A DNA stretch of 64,000 nt from an uncultured Lachnospiraceae bacterium (GTDB taxonomy: Bacteria; Bacillota_A; Clostridia; Lachnospirales; Lachnospiraceae): positions 42,784 through 106,783 of the forward strand of contig CADCIU010000002.1 in the NCBI GenBank assembly GCA_902801585.1, written 5' to 3'. Numbering within the stretch: the stretch's first letter is position 1; each line of letters begins with the position of its first letter. Under the pieces are notes generated by a model, which saw only the letters and a program-made list of their open reading frames with translations, had not been told where the DNA came from and ran no database searches. The translations under genes were made by a program, and so were the position numbers. Positions 32,830 to 40,659 of this stretch are shown here, piece after piece.

Positions 32830-35343
32830 TTATGCGTCCGCCCCGGTGTTTTCGTCTCCTTCGGCGTATTCTTCCGTCTCGGGTCCTTCGGCCTCTTCGG
32901 CGTATCCTTCCGCCTCGGCTCCTTCAGCTTCTTCGTCGTATCCTTCCGCCTCGTATTCTTCCGTCTCGGCTCCTTCGACCTCTTCGTCGTATCCTTCGTC
33001 GTATCCTTCCGCCTCGGCTCCTTCGGCTTCTTCGTCGTATCCTTCCGCCTCGTATCCTTCCGCCTCGGCTCCTTCGGCCTCTTCGGCGTATCCTTCCGCC
33101 TCGGCGCTTTCATCTGCTCCGGTGCCTTCGTCCTCTTCTATGCTATCGTCCCCTGTCAGACCGATATCCAGCCTCTGGCGCTCAACGAGCTCGGCAAAGA
33201 ATCCGTTCTGCGCGATCAGGTCTTCATAGCTGCCGTCTTCTGAGATCTTGCCCTTTCTCAGGACAAGGATGCGGTCGCAGGACCTGATCGTAGACAGTCT
33301 GTGCGCGATCACGATCCTGGTACTCTTGTAGGAGTCCAGTGCGTCCGTCACTTTTCTCTGGGTTATATTGTCGAGAGCAGACGTCGCCTCGTCGAAGATC
33401 AGGATCTTGGGCTTTGCCACGATCGCCCTGGCGATCAGAAGCCGCTGCTTCTGTCCTCCGGAAATGCCGCCCTGTCCCTCGGAGATCATGGTCTGCATAC
33501 CCATGGGCATCTCGCGGATATCATCCGCAAAGCCGGCGGTCTCCGCCGCCTCCCACGCCTCCTTCTGTCCCAGCCAGGGCGCGGAGATGGTGATATTTTC
33601 ATAGATATTCCCCATCAGGAGCTTTCCGTTCTGCATCACGACGCCGATATGCCTGCGCAGTGAGCGCAGGTCCAGGCTTCCCTGATCCTTGCCGTCGTAG
33701 AAGATCGCTCCTTTATTGGGCTTCTCAAATCCGAGCAGCAGTCTCACCAGTGTGGATTTGCCGCATCCGGTCTCTCCCACGATCGCGACATATTCGCCGG
33801 CTTTGATCTTGATGCTCAGATCATCCAGTACAAACGGCATATTGCGCGAATACCGGAAGGAGACATGGCTCATCTCTATGCTGCCGCCTAATTTGGTCAC
33901 GATCTTTTTGCCGGCATCTGTCTCCGGCACCTGTTCCAGGATCGGCGCCACCATTTCCAGTGTCGGCTTTATGCCGGCGATCATCAGCGCAATGCCCGAC
34001 AGCTCCGTAAACGCACCTGAGAGATAGCCGTATGCCGCAGTAAAAGCCACATAGTTGTCATAGGTCACACCGCTGGCGATGGCCGCGCTGTACATGATGA
34101 CGACGCCGATCAGGTTGATGGCCATTGAGATTACCGTATTCATCTTAATGATCGTGGGCGGATTATAGTAGAACTCCGCCTCCTTGGCGTAAAGTCTGCC
34201 CCATCGGGCAAATGCTCTCTTCTCTGCTCCCGCCAGCTTGATCTTCTGGATCCCGGTGATCATCGCGTAGTTCATACCGCTCTCCTCGGCGGCCAGCTGC
34301 ATCTTGGACCGGGACACATCCATCTGGATCATGGTGGATATAAACGAAAAAGCCACCGTCACCAGTGTGATCGCCAATGCCGGCACCACGAGCGCCGGCG
34401 TGTAGTGAAACACCTGAAAGATGTAGACAAGAGAGAACAGAGATGTGATCCCCGTCGACAGCAGCGCTGCTGCCAGCTGTTTGCACAGGTCTGTGACCGA
34501 CTGCGTCCTCTTGTACAGTTCACCGGCGCTGAATCTCCTGAAGAAGGAAGCAGGCAGCGATAAGATCCGCATCATGACGGCTGCCTCGATCGCCACCGAC
34601 TGCTTGGTCTGTACACTCTGCGAGACCATGTTGCTCACCGATGAAAACAGGATCTTGCCGATGGTGGCACAGATCATAAAGAAAGCCAGCGCGTACAGTG
34701 TTGTCATCTGCCCGCCGCGCAGCACTTTCCCGTAGGCAAGCTTGGTCAATTCCGGCATGATCGCACCCGCAGCGACCACGATGGCGGAGCTTCCGATCAC
34801 CATGACATGGTCGGTAACGGATCGTGACAGGGCCATAAACAGAAGCAGGTCCTTGATGCCAAGTTTCTTCTGCGGTAAGGGTTTGTAAAAACACAGACCC
34901 TCCGATTCGAACAGCTTTTCCGTTTTGCTGTCCATCCTACGCTTTTCCTGTGTCTCGGGATCAATAAACTCATACCCGCTGATCTTGCTTGGAATAGCCG
35001 CGACCGGTACGCTGCTCTCTTTAAGGACCAGTAGCATGGGCCCTGATGCATCCTTGTACCAGCCGGGCGGCAGATAAACTGTCCGCCGCATGATCCCGAT
35101 CGGATCGAGCAGGTAGTCCAGCTGCTCAGTGAGCTCTGTCACATCGTCAGGGATCTCACGGCTCTTTGCATGCATGGCATGAAGGATCGCATCGATCGCA
35201 TTCTTGGTCTTCACCCTGTCGCTCTCGAGGGATGCCCTGAATTCACTTCCCATGACGGCGCCCGCCATGTCCATGCAGGAATCCTCCAGGATCTCCTGGT
35301 CATTTTGTTTTCTCAGACGGATCTGTTCGTCAAACCATCCCAT
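32830..35343 (-). CDS. NHLP-type bacteriocin exporter, permease/ATPase subunit without peptidase
   Basis: 837 residues. An N-terminal soluble domain (1 to about 165), then a six-helix ABC exporter membrane domain (about 180-470), then an ATPase domain: Walker A VGETGCGKSTLV, signature SGGQKQRLLIARA, Walker B ILIFDEATSALD, switch IAHRLSTI. This arrangement matches the second ABC protein of NHLP/NHLM bacteriocin systems (NHLM_micro_ABC2 type). The final ~105 residues are an acidic, repetitive tail (units such as AEGYDEEAEGAE) that I do not expect in the family. Located 46 bp after the peptidase-containing ABC gene. ATG 35343. Confidence 0.93.
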   Translation of the reverse strand: MGWFDEQIRLRKQNDQEILEDSCMDMAGAVMGSEFRASLESDRVKTKNAIDAILHAMHAKSREIPDDVTELTEQLDYLLDPIGIMRRTVYLPPGWYKDASGPMLLVLKESSVPVAAIPSKISGYEFIDPETQEKRRMDSKTEKLFESEGLCFYKPLPQKKLGIKDLLLFMALSRSVTDHVMVIGSSAIVVAAGAIMPELTKLAYGKVLRGGQMTTLYALAFFMICATIGKILFSSVSNMVSQSVQTKQSVAIEAAVMMRILSLPASFFRRFSAGELYKRTQSVTDLCKQLAAALLSTGITSLFSLVYIFQVFHYTPALVVPALAITLVTVAFSFISTMIQMDVSRSKMQLAAEESGMNYAMITGIQKIKLAGAEKRAFARWGRLYAKEAEFYYNPPTIIKMNTVISMAINLIGVVIMYSAAIASGVTYDNYVAFTAAYGYLSGAFTELSGIALMIAGIKPTLEMVAPILEQVPETDAGKKIVTKLGGSIEMSHVSFRYSRNMPFVLDDLSIKIKAGEYVAIVGETGCGKSTLVRLLLGFEKPNKGAIFYDGKDQGSLDLRSLRRHIGVVMQNGKLLMGNIYENITISAPWLGQKEAWEAAETAGFADDIREMPMGMQTMISEGQGGISGGQKQRLLIARAIVAKPKILIFDEATSALDNITQRKVTDALDSYKSTRIVIAHRLSTIRSCDRILVLRKGKISEDGSYEDLIAQNGFFAELVERQRLDIGLTGDDSIEEDEGTGADESAEAEGYAEEAEGAEAEGYEAEGYDEEAEGAEAEGYDEGYDEEVEGAETEEYEAEGYDEEAEGAEAEGYAEEAEGPETEEYAEGDENTGADA
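32850..33115 (-). repeat. Degenerate repeat encoding an acidic E/G/Y/A tail
   Basis: The 3' end of the second NHLP ABC gene is built from 15- to 33-bp repeats. They encode EAEGYDEEAEGAE-type units about ten times, varying in length and in Tyr-Asp-Glu content. It is low-complexity DNA open in several frames, prone to slippage. Confidence 0.9.
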
Positions 35344-35389
35344 TTTGTTCTCTCCATAAAGAGCGCCCTGCGCCCTTATTTATGTCATC

Positions 35390-37582
35390 TCAGCTGCTGC
35401 TCACAAGCCTCTTGTACAGACCGTTGGCTCTCATCAGCTCCTCATGTGTGCCTCTCTCCGCCACTTCCCCGTGGTCCATGACAACGATCTCGTCGCAGTC
35501 CCGGATCGTGGAAAGTCTGTGGGCGATGACAATAGTGGTGACCCCTCTGTCACGGATGGATCTGACCACGTTGAATTCTGTCCTCGCATCCAGAGCTGAT
35601 GTCGCCTCGTCCATGATCACGATCGTGGGATCCTGCGCCAGGACACGGGCAATTTCCAGTCTCTGCCGCTCTCCTCCGGAGAAATCCGTGCCGTTTTCCT
35701 GGATCCGATATTCATAGCCGCCCTCGCGCTGTACGATCTTGTCGTGGATCTGCGCGTCACGGGCCGCCAGGATCATCTCGTAATTCTCGATCGTGGTATC
35801 CCACATCTTGATATTATTGGCGATCGTATCTTCAAACAGCGTGATCTCCTGATCGACAACGGCAAGCGAACCTCTGAACACCGTCTTATCAATCTCCTTA
35901 AGCGGTTTGCCGTCAAACAGGATCTCTCCGCTCCACGGCACATAGAGTCCCGACAGGAGCTTAGCAAGCGTGGATTTGCCGCTTCCGGAAGAGCCGACAA
36001 AGGCGATGCTCTTTCCGGGCTCCAGCGTCATATTGAAGTCCCTGATCAGCGGCTTCCCCAAAGGCGCGTAGCCGAAAGTGACATTTTTCATCTCTACCTT
36101 GCCGGAGAGCTTGCTGAATGAGATGTTAGGGTCCTTGGCATCCGCCTCTACGAGGAACGTCTTGTCGAGAGGATACTCCATGACGTCCTCGATCCTCTCC
36201 ATATCTGTACGGATCTCCTGCAGCGTCTGTCCGGCAGTGATCAGCGTATTGGCAGGCGCCAGAAATGACTGCATGTAGATTCCGAATGCAGAGACCATAC
36301 CGGGGGTGAACTGTCCCCTCATCGCGAGGGAGATGCCCATACACAGCACCAGAATATCCGAGATGCCCGAAACGATCAGAGGCAGAATTCCCAGATATTC
36401 ATCCGTACGCGAGAACTTCACGTCCTGTTTGGCAACGCTCGCCTGATATCCGGCCCATTTCTCGAAAAAACCGTTTTCCGAACCGCTCGCCTTGATGGAT
36501 TCGATCATTTCGATACCGGCGACCGTCGTGCCGACCAGCTTGCCGCTGTCTCTCACCTGGACTCTCGAGATATTGATCCGCTGCTCGGAGATATAGCGTG
36601 AGAAGAGCCCGTTGATCAAGACGGATATAAGGCCTACGATCGTCATCGAAATGCTCATGCGGACCATGACAGCCAGATAGAAGACCATCATCGCCGTATG
36701 GAGCAGAAGAGGTGCGAACGTATTGACCAGATTGGAGGCGACTTCTGCGTTGGAGCTCTGTCTGGACTGTATGTCACCGGCCATTCTCTGCGAGAAGAAC
36801 TCCATCGGCATCCTCAGGATCTTCCACATGAAAGAGGAACTGCCGACCACCGCAAGTTTGCCATTGATCCGCATCGAATAGACCACGTTGATCCAGGACA
36901 CCAGGATCTGAAGCCCTGTAAAAATGGACAGAAGGATCAGGAAGGGCACCGCCCAATCCGGATTTTTGCCCGTCAGCAGCCGGTCCATGAACACCTGGTA
37001 GAATCCCGGTTGGATCACTTCGAACAGGGAGGCGATCACAGTCGTCAAAATACAGAAAACGACCGCGGACTCCGCCCCTTCCAGCCGCTTGGCGGCAAAG
37101 GAAAGAACGCTCTTGGGTTTTCCCGAGGGCTCGAAATTCTCGCCCGGAGTAAACAGAAGACACACGCCGGTGAAAGCACTGTCGAATTCCTCCATTGTGA
37201 CTTCCACTTTGCCCCGCGCGGGATCATTCAGGATCGCCTTTGAACCCTTAAAGCCGTCAAGCACCACAAAATGGTCGAAATTCCAGTGTATGATACACGG
37301 AAACTCCGCCTGTTCCATGAGGACCTGCGGTTCGACCTTGTAACCGTCCGCATTGAGTCCGTAGTGACGCGCCGCCTTGAGGACATTGGCAGCATTGGAA
37401 CCGTCCCTGGACACACCGCAGTCCACTCTGACCTGTTCGAGCGGGATCCACTTTTCGTAATATGCAAGGATCATGGTCAGACAGGCGGCGCCGCACTCCA
37501 GCGCTTCCATCTGCATGATGACCGGTACTTTGGCGATTCCCTTCTTTACCGGCTGTTTGATCTTTTTCTTGTTTGCACTCAT
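35390..37582 (-). CDS. NHLP-type bacteriocin exporter with C39 peptidase, permease and ATPase
   Basis: 730 residues. The N-terminal C39 peptidase domain (about 15-150) has the catalytic Cys in MEALECGAACLTMILAYY, the His in IIHWNFDHFVVLDG and the Asp in ILNDPARGKV. It is predicted to cut leader peptides after a double-glycine-type site. The six-helix membrane domain (about 160-450) precedes the ATPase: Walker A VGSSGSGKSTLAK, signature SGGERQRLEIARV, Walker B IVIMDEATSALD, switch IAHRLSTI. Corresponds to the first ABC protein of NHLP bacteriocin systems. Starts 67 bp after the HlyD-like gene. No precursor peptide is visible nearby. Confidence 0.95.
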   Translation of the reverse strand: MSANKKKIKQPVKKGIAKVPVIMQMEALECGAACLTMILAYYEKWIPLEQVRVDCGVSRDGSNAANVLKAARHYGLNADGYKVEPQVLMEQAEFPCIIHWNFDHFVVLDGFKGSKAILNDPARGKVEVTMEEFDSAFTGVCLLFTPGENFEPSGKPKSVLSFAAKRLEGAESAVVFCILTTVIASLFEVIQPGFYQVFMDRLLTGKNPDWAVPFLILLSIFTGLQILVSWINVVYSMRINGKLAVVGSSSFMWKILRMPMEFFSQRMAGDIQSRQSSNAEVASNLVNTFAPLLLHTAMMVFYLAVMVRMSISMTIVGLISVLINGLFSRYISEQRINISRVQVRDSGKLVGTTVAGIEMIESIKASGSENGFFEKWAGYQASVAKQDVKFSRTDEYLGILPLIVSGISDILVLCMGISLAMRGQFTPGMVSAFGIYMQSFLAPANTLITAGQTLQEIRTDMERIEDVMEYPLDKTFLVEADAKDPNISFSKLSGKVEMKNVTFGYAPLGKPLIRDFNMTLEPGKSIAFVGSSGSGKSTLAKLLSGLYVPWSGEILFDGKPLKEIDKTVFRGSLAVVDQEITLFEDTIANNIKMWDTTIENYEMILAARDAQIHDKIVQREGGYEYRIQENGTDFSGGERQRLEIARVLAQDPTIVIMDEATSALDARTEFNVVRSIRDRGVTTIVIAHRLSTIRDCDEIVVMDHGEVAERGTHEELMRANGLYKRLVSSS

Positions 37583-37649
37583 ATTGACTGACTCTTCCTA
37601 TCGCCTTTGCTGTCGTTCACCCACGGATCATGACCGGGATCATCTCACA

Positions 37650-38126
37650 TCAATGGACCACAAATTTCATGGGATGGACCGTCTCCACGGTGATCCCCAC
37701 TGAATAGATCCCGTCCTCCAGTTCCGTGTCCGCCTGCGCCTTATAGGCCCAGTCGCCGGCTTTGAGGCCCGCGGCTTCAAGGACATACTCATTCATATCC
37801 TCCGTGATCTTCACCGGTTCATCCGAAATCTCGCGGATCACCGTTTTGGTGCCGTTCGCCGTGACCGTCATTCCCTCCTTTACGGATGTCCGGTCCTCCG
37901 CACTTATATAGATCACCATGTTATGGTTCGAGACCACGCCGGACCCGTTGACGGTCGTATAGAGATTCCCGAAGATCCCCCAGACGATCGCTCCGACCAG
38001 GATCAGGATGATCCCTGTCAGAAGCATCCAGATCGACGGACTGGTCACATGTATATAGTCATTGAGCTGTTCAGGTGAAGTCACTCTGTCCACTGCCTTT
38101 TTTCTGAAGATGTCTTTTCTTTCCAT
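37650..38126 (-). CDS. Short HlyD-like adaptor of the NHLP exporter
   Basis: About 158 residues. A cytosolic start (MERKDIFRKKAVDRVTSPEQ) leads to one membrane helix (WMLLTGIILILVGAIVWGIF), then an external beta domain (NGSGVVSNHNMVIYISAEDR, VKEGMTVTANG, TELEDGIYSVGITVETVHPM) ending in VVH. The beginning with the S-P-E-Q-L-N-DYIHV stretch and the membrane/beta order match the NHLP HlyD protein. The coiled-coil hairpin and lipoyl halves of a full adaptor are missing, so this is a minimal form. ATG 38126 has AGAGGAACGAGAATC upstream; a longer frame extends further but lacks a ribosome binding site. First gene of the exporter operon. Confidence 0.83.
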   Translation of the reverse strand: MERKDIFRKKAVDRVTSPEQLNDYIHVTSPSIWMLLTGIILILVGAIVWGIFGNLYTTVNGSGVVSNHNMVIYISAEDRTSVKEGMTVTANGTKTVIREISDEPVKITEDMNEYVLEAAGLKAGDWAYKAQADTELEDGIYSVGITVETVHPMKFVVH

Positions 38127-38193
38127 GATTCTCGTTCCTCTCATTCCGGCTTTTGTGAACTGCCGTCCTCTTTCGGACACAAATCCATATTAT

Positions 38194-38221
38194 ATTATAC
38201 TGTAGTTTCCCTTAACCGCAA
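38194..38221 (-). promoter_or_regulatory. Probable promoter of the NHLP exporter operon
   Basis: TATAAT (38199-38194) with a weak -35 TTGCGG (38221-38216) at 16 bp, about 70 bp upstream of the HlyD-like start. Confidence 0.45.
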
Positions 38222-38232
38222 AACAAAGTTTC

Positions 38233-38256
38233 TCTCTAATGTATTCTCTAATGTAT
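38233..38256. repeat. Tandem 12-bp repeat in the divergent promoter region
   Basis: TCTCTAATGTAT occurs twice in direct succession (38233-38244, 38245-38256), just upstream of the putative NHLP exporter -35 and between it and the divergent SpoIIE gene. Possible regulator site; no factor known. Confidence 0.6.
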
Positions 38257-38373
38257 TGCCGGATTTATGTTAAAATGAATTATATTTGAATGCATTACTT
38301 AAGTGAATTATTCTTAAATAATGATGAAATGCACATCATACCGGCTTGTAAGCATAAAACCGGCATGGATTTT

Positions 38374-38462
38374 CCCATGAACAATTAACCCATAAAAACT
38401 TACCCATGAAAAACTTACCCATGAAAAACTTACCTATAAAGAATATATCCATGAAAAAAAAC
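38374..38462 (+). repeat. Six 14-15-bp repeats across the start of the SpoIIE gene
   Basis: Units like CCCATGAAAAACTTA lie head to tail from 38374 to 38462, two of them identical. They carry several ATG codons in frame with the SpoIIE gene and encode MKNLP-MKNLP-IKNIS-MKKN. No Shine-Dalgarno is visible before any of them. Confidence 0.85.
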
Positions 38463-40151
38463 AGGCGCATCTCTTTAAGTATAAAAATCTACAACCTGAT
38501 CATCCTTCTCGTCTTTTGCAGCGCGCTCTTTTCGATCGTCGTGAGCTACCGGGAACATGTAAAGACAACAGATGAGATCTATGAGGCTCTCTCAAGCAAT
38601 ATCGCCGAAACGGTAAGCAACAGCCTCAACGGCACCCGGGTCAGGACTCTTGTGAATACCTGTACGGACAGCGAATACCAGAAACTCCTCGCCCGGGCGC
38701 GGGAGGAGAATAACAGCGATCTGATCAAAGAGTATCTTCTTGACAAAGATCTCCTGCTGACCTATGAGAACATTAAAGAGCTCCTTCGTCAATTCACGCA
38801 ATATATGGACGTCCAGCATATTTTTATAGAGTTTATCGGTGACGGCGAGCTCTATCACATCGTCAATCCGGCTGACGACTATCTCTCATTCGGATACAGG
38901 GAGGACCTGTACGGCATCTATCTCCCTTACAGCGGACAGAATGTCTCCATTCCGCCCATGATCTCCCGTTTTTCGGATAACCTTGTCTGTACCTGTTTCG
39001 AACCGGTTTTTGATTCCGAGGGAAACCCCGTCGCCGTCGTAGGCGTTGAGCTGGACATGCGTTCTCTGATCCGCGAGCACCGCAGATTCGGCCTGATCAT
39101 TATCATCAGTGCCTTGGCACTGGCGGCTCTCGCCGCGACGCTCGGTGTTTTCTTCATGCGCCGCAGTGTCACCGATCCGCTGGAGAAGCTCTGCTCGCAG
39201 ACAAGGGATTTTTCCGACAAACAGGAACAGTATTCCCAAAGCGACATTATAAACCTGAATATTCACAGCGGGGATGAGATTGAAGATCTCTATGAAGCGA
39301 TCCAATCGATGGAGGAGAAGATCGTCAGATATCTCGATCACCTGATCAAGGTGACCGGGGAAGAGGAGCACGCGCGTACGGAACTGAATATCGCCGCACA
39401 GATCCAGCGGGATATGCTTCCGCAGACTTTCCCTGCTTATCCGGATCGCAATGATTTTGACCTCTACGCTTCCATGGATCCGGCCAGAGAAGTCGGCGGC
39501 GATTTCTACGACTTCTTTCTGGTCGACGACGACCATCTTGTGCTGATCATTGCGGATGTCTCCGGAAAAGGAATTCCCGCAGCGCTGTTCATGGCGATCG
39601 TCAAGTCCCTCCTCAAGACGAGGGCTTCCTCCGGCGAATCACCTTCCAAAGTCATATCCAGACTCAACGATCAGATCTGCAAAGCGAACACGACCGAAAT
39701 GTTCGCTTCTGTCTGGATCGGGAGTCTTGAGCTGTCGACCGGCATCCTGACAGCGACAAACGCAGGGCACGAGTATCCTGTGATCAGCAGGGCCGGCAAA
39801 CCGTTCGAGCTGTTAAAAGACAAACACAATCTGGTCATGGCAGCCATGCCGGGTGTTCCCTACTCAGAGTACCGGCTCGTTCTGGCACCGGGAGACAGAT
39901 TATTCGTTTACACAGATGGCGTTCCGGAAGCCACAGACCCCGACAACAAGCTGTTTGGCCTGGATCGGATGATCGAAGCTCTTAACAGCGATCCCGATGC
40001 AGATCCTGAAAGACTGATCCGCAATGTGACTGCTGCCATTGAACGCTTTGTCCGGTCTGCTCCCCAGTTCGATGATACCACTATGCTGGCACTTACTTAT
40101 ACTCCCGATCCTGACTCCCGGATTCTTCTCACGACAAAAGGCCCCGCATAA
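38406..40151 (+). CDS. Membrane sensor SpoIIE-type PP2C phosphatase
   Basis: 581 residues. The N-terminus has a repetitive MKNLPMKNLP start, then a membrane helix (IYNLIILLVFCSALFSIVVS), an extracellular sensor segment (about 45-225, Cache-like with VVGVELDMRSL), a second helix (FGLIIIISALALAALAATLG) and a HAMP domain. A helical linker precedes the C-terminal PP2C/SpoIIE domain (about 335-565) with AREVGGDFYDFF, ADVSGKGIPAALFM, LFVYTDGVPEAT and FDDTTMLAL. Predicted to dephosphorylate a STAS anti-anti-sigma protein; one is encoded head-on at 40188-40481. The true start is uncertain because several repeat-borne ATGs precede ATG 38451. Divergent from the NHLP exporter operon. Confidence 0.9.
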   Translation: MKNLPMKNLPIKNISMKKNRRISLSIKIYNLIILLVFCSALFSIVVSYREHVKTTDEIYEALSSNIAETVSNSLNGTRVRTLVNTCTDSEYQKLLARAREENNSDLIKEYLLDKDLLLTYENIKELLRQFTQYMDVQHIFIEFIGDGELYHIVNPADDYLSFGYREDLYGIYLPYSGQNVSIPPMISRFSDNLVCTCFEPVFDSEGNPVAVVGVELDMRSLIREHRRFGLIIIISALALAALAATLGVFFMRRSVTDPLEKLCSQTRDFSDKQEQYSQSDIINLNIHSGDEIEDLYEAIQSMEEKIVRYLDHLIKVTGEEEHARTELNIAAQIQRDMLPQTFPAYPDRNDFDLYASMDPAREVGGDFYDFFLVDDDHLVLIIADVSGKGIPAALFMAIVKSLLKTRASSGESPSKVISRLNDQICKANTTEMFASVWIGSLELSTGILTATNAGHEYPVISRAGKPFELLKDKHNLVMAAMPGVPYSEYRLVLAPGDRLFVYTDGVPEATDPDNKLFGLDRMIEALNSDPDADPERLIRNVTAAIERFVRSAPQFDDTTMLALTYTPDPDSRILLTTKGPA

Positions 40152-40164
40152 TGCGGAGCCTTTT
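40136..40164. terminator. Bidirectional terminator between SpoIIE and STAS genes
   Basis: AAAAGGC C CCGCAT / ATGCGG A GCCTTTT (40136-40164): a stem with a one-base internal mismatch and A/T tails on both sides. It overlaps the SpoIIE stop codon and serves both converging genes. Confidence 0.8.
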
Positions 40165-40187
40165 CTGCTCGTATTGGCAGACATAAT

Positions 40188-40481
40188 TTACTCGATCGTT
40201 ATGATGTCCGAAAATCCGGTTATGTCGAAGATCTCTCTGACATCGCTGCAGAGATTGCGCACGCAGAATGCACTGTCTCCCATTGCCTTTCTGGCACCCA
40301 GTACAACACGGAGTCCGGCGGAGGAGATGTATTCCAGATCCTCGAAATCCAGCACCAGCGCCTCTGCACCGTCAATGCTCTCCTTGATAACACTCTCCAA
40401 TTCCGGTGCTGTCATGGTGTCAAGCCTGCCGGAAACCTTCAGCTCCAGCTTCTTTCCGTCTGTTTTTTTCTCGATCGTCAT
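40188..40481 (-). CDS. STAS-domain anti-anti-sigma factor
   Basis: 97 residues, a single STAS domain of the SpoIIAA/RsbV type: LELKVSGRLDTMTAPELE, ALVLDFEDLEYISSAGLRVVLGARK with the phosphorylatable serine (SSAG), ending ITGFSDIITIE. Such proteins release a sigma factor from its anti-sigma kinase when dephosphorylated by a PP2C phosphatase. No kinase (SpoIIAB/RsbW) or sigma gene lies in this window. ATG 40481 follows AGGAGGAAATT. It faces the SpoIIE gene across a shared terminator. Confidence 0.93.
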   Translation of the reverse strand: MTIEKKTDGKKLELKVSGRLDTMTAPELESVIKESIDGAEALVLDFEDLEYISSAGLRVVLGARKAMGDSAFCVRNLCSDVREIFDITGFSDIITIE

Positions 40482-40659
40482 AATTTCCTCCTATGTCCTA
40501 TGTCCGAATAGCTGCCCCGCACTTCAAAGCCGGCAGCCTTGCATAGTTTCTTCATGTAGTATTAAGCATTTGATCCGGCACTTGAGTAAGCATCTCCCAA
40601 TACCTTGATACTACCATTATCCTCGTTTCCGGCCTTAACTGCAATAAAAATTATGTAAG

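Noticed and set aside
32764..33243. Repetitive Ser/Ala/Pro- or Phe/Leu-rich open frames on the plus strand
   Set aside because: They are read from the slippage repeats that encode the acidic tail of the NHLP ABC protein; no start signals.
40482..40659. Two tiny open frames before the STAS gene, 21 and 25 codons (MVVSRYWEML... and MKKLCKAAGF...)
   Set aside because: The second ends overlapping the STAS start (ATGA), hinting at coupling, but neither has a convincing Shine-Dalgarno or known family; kept as unproven. They do not resemble NHLP or Nif11 precursors.
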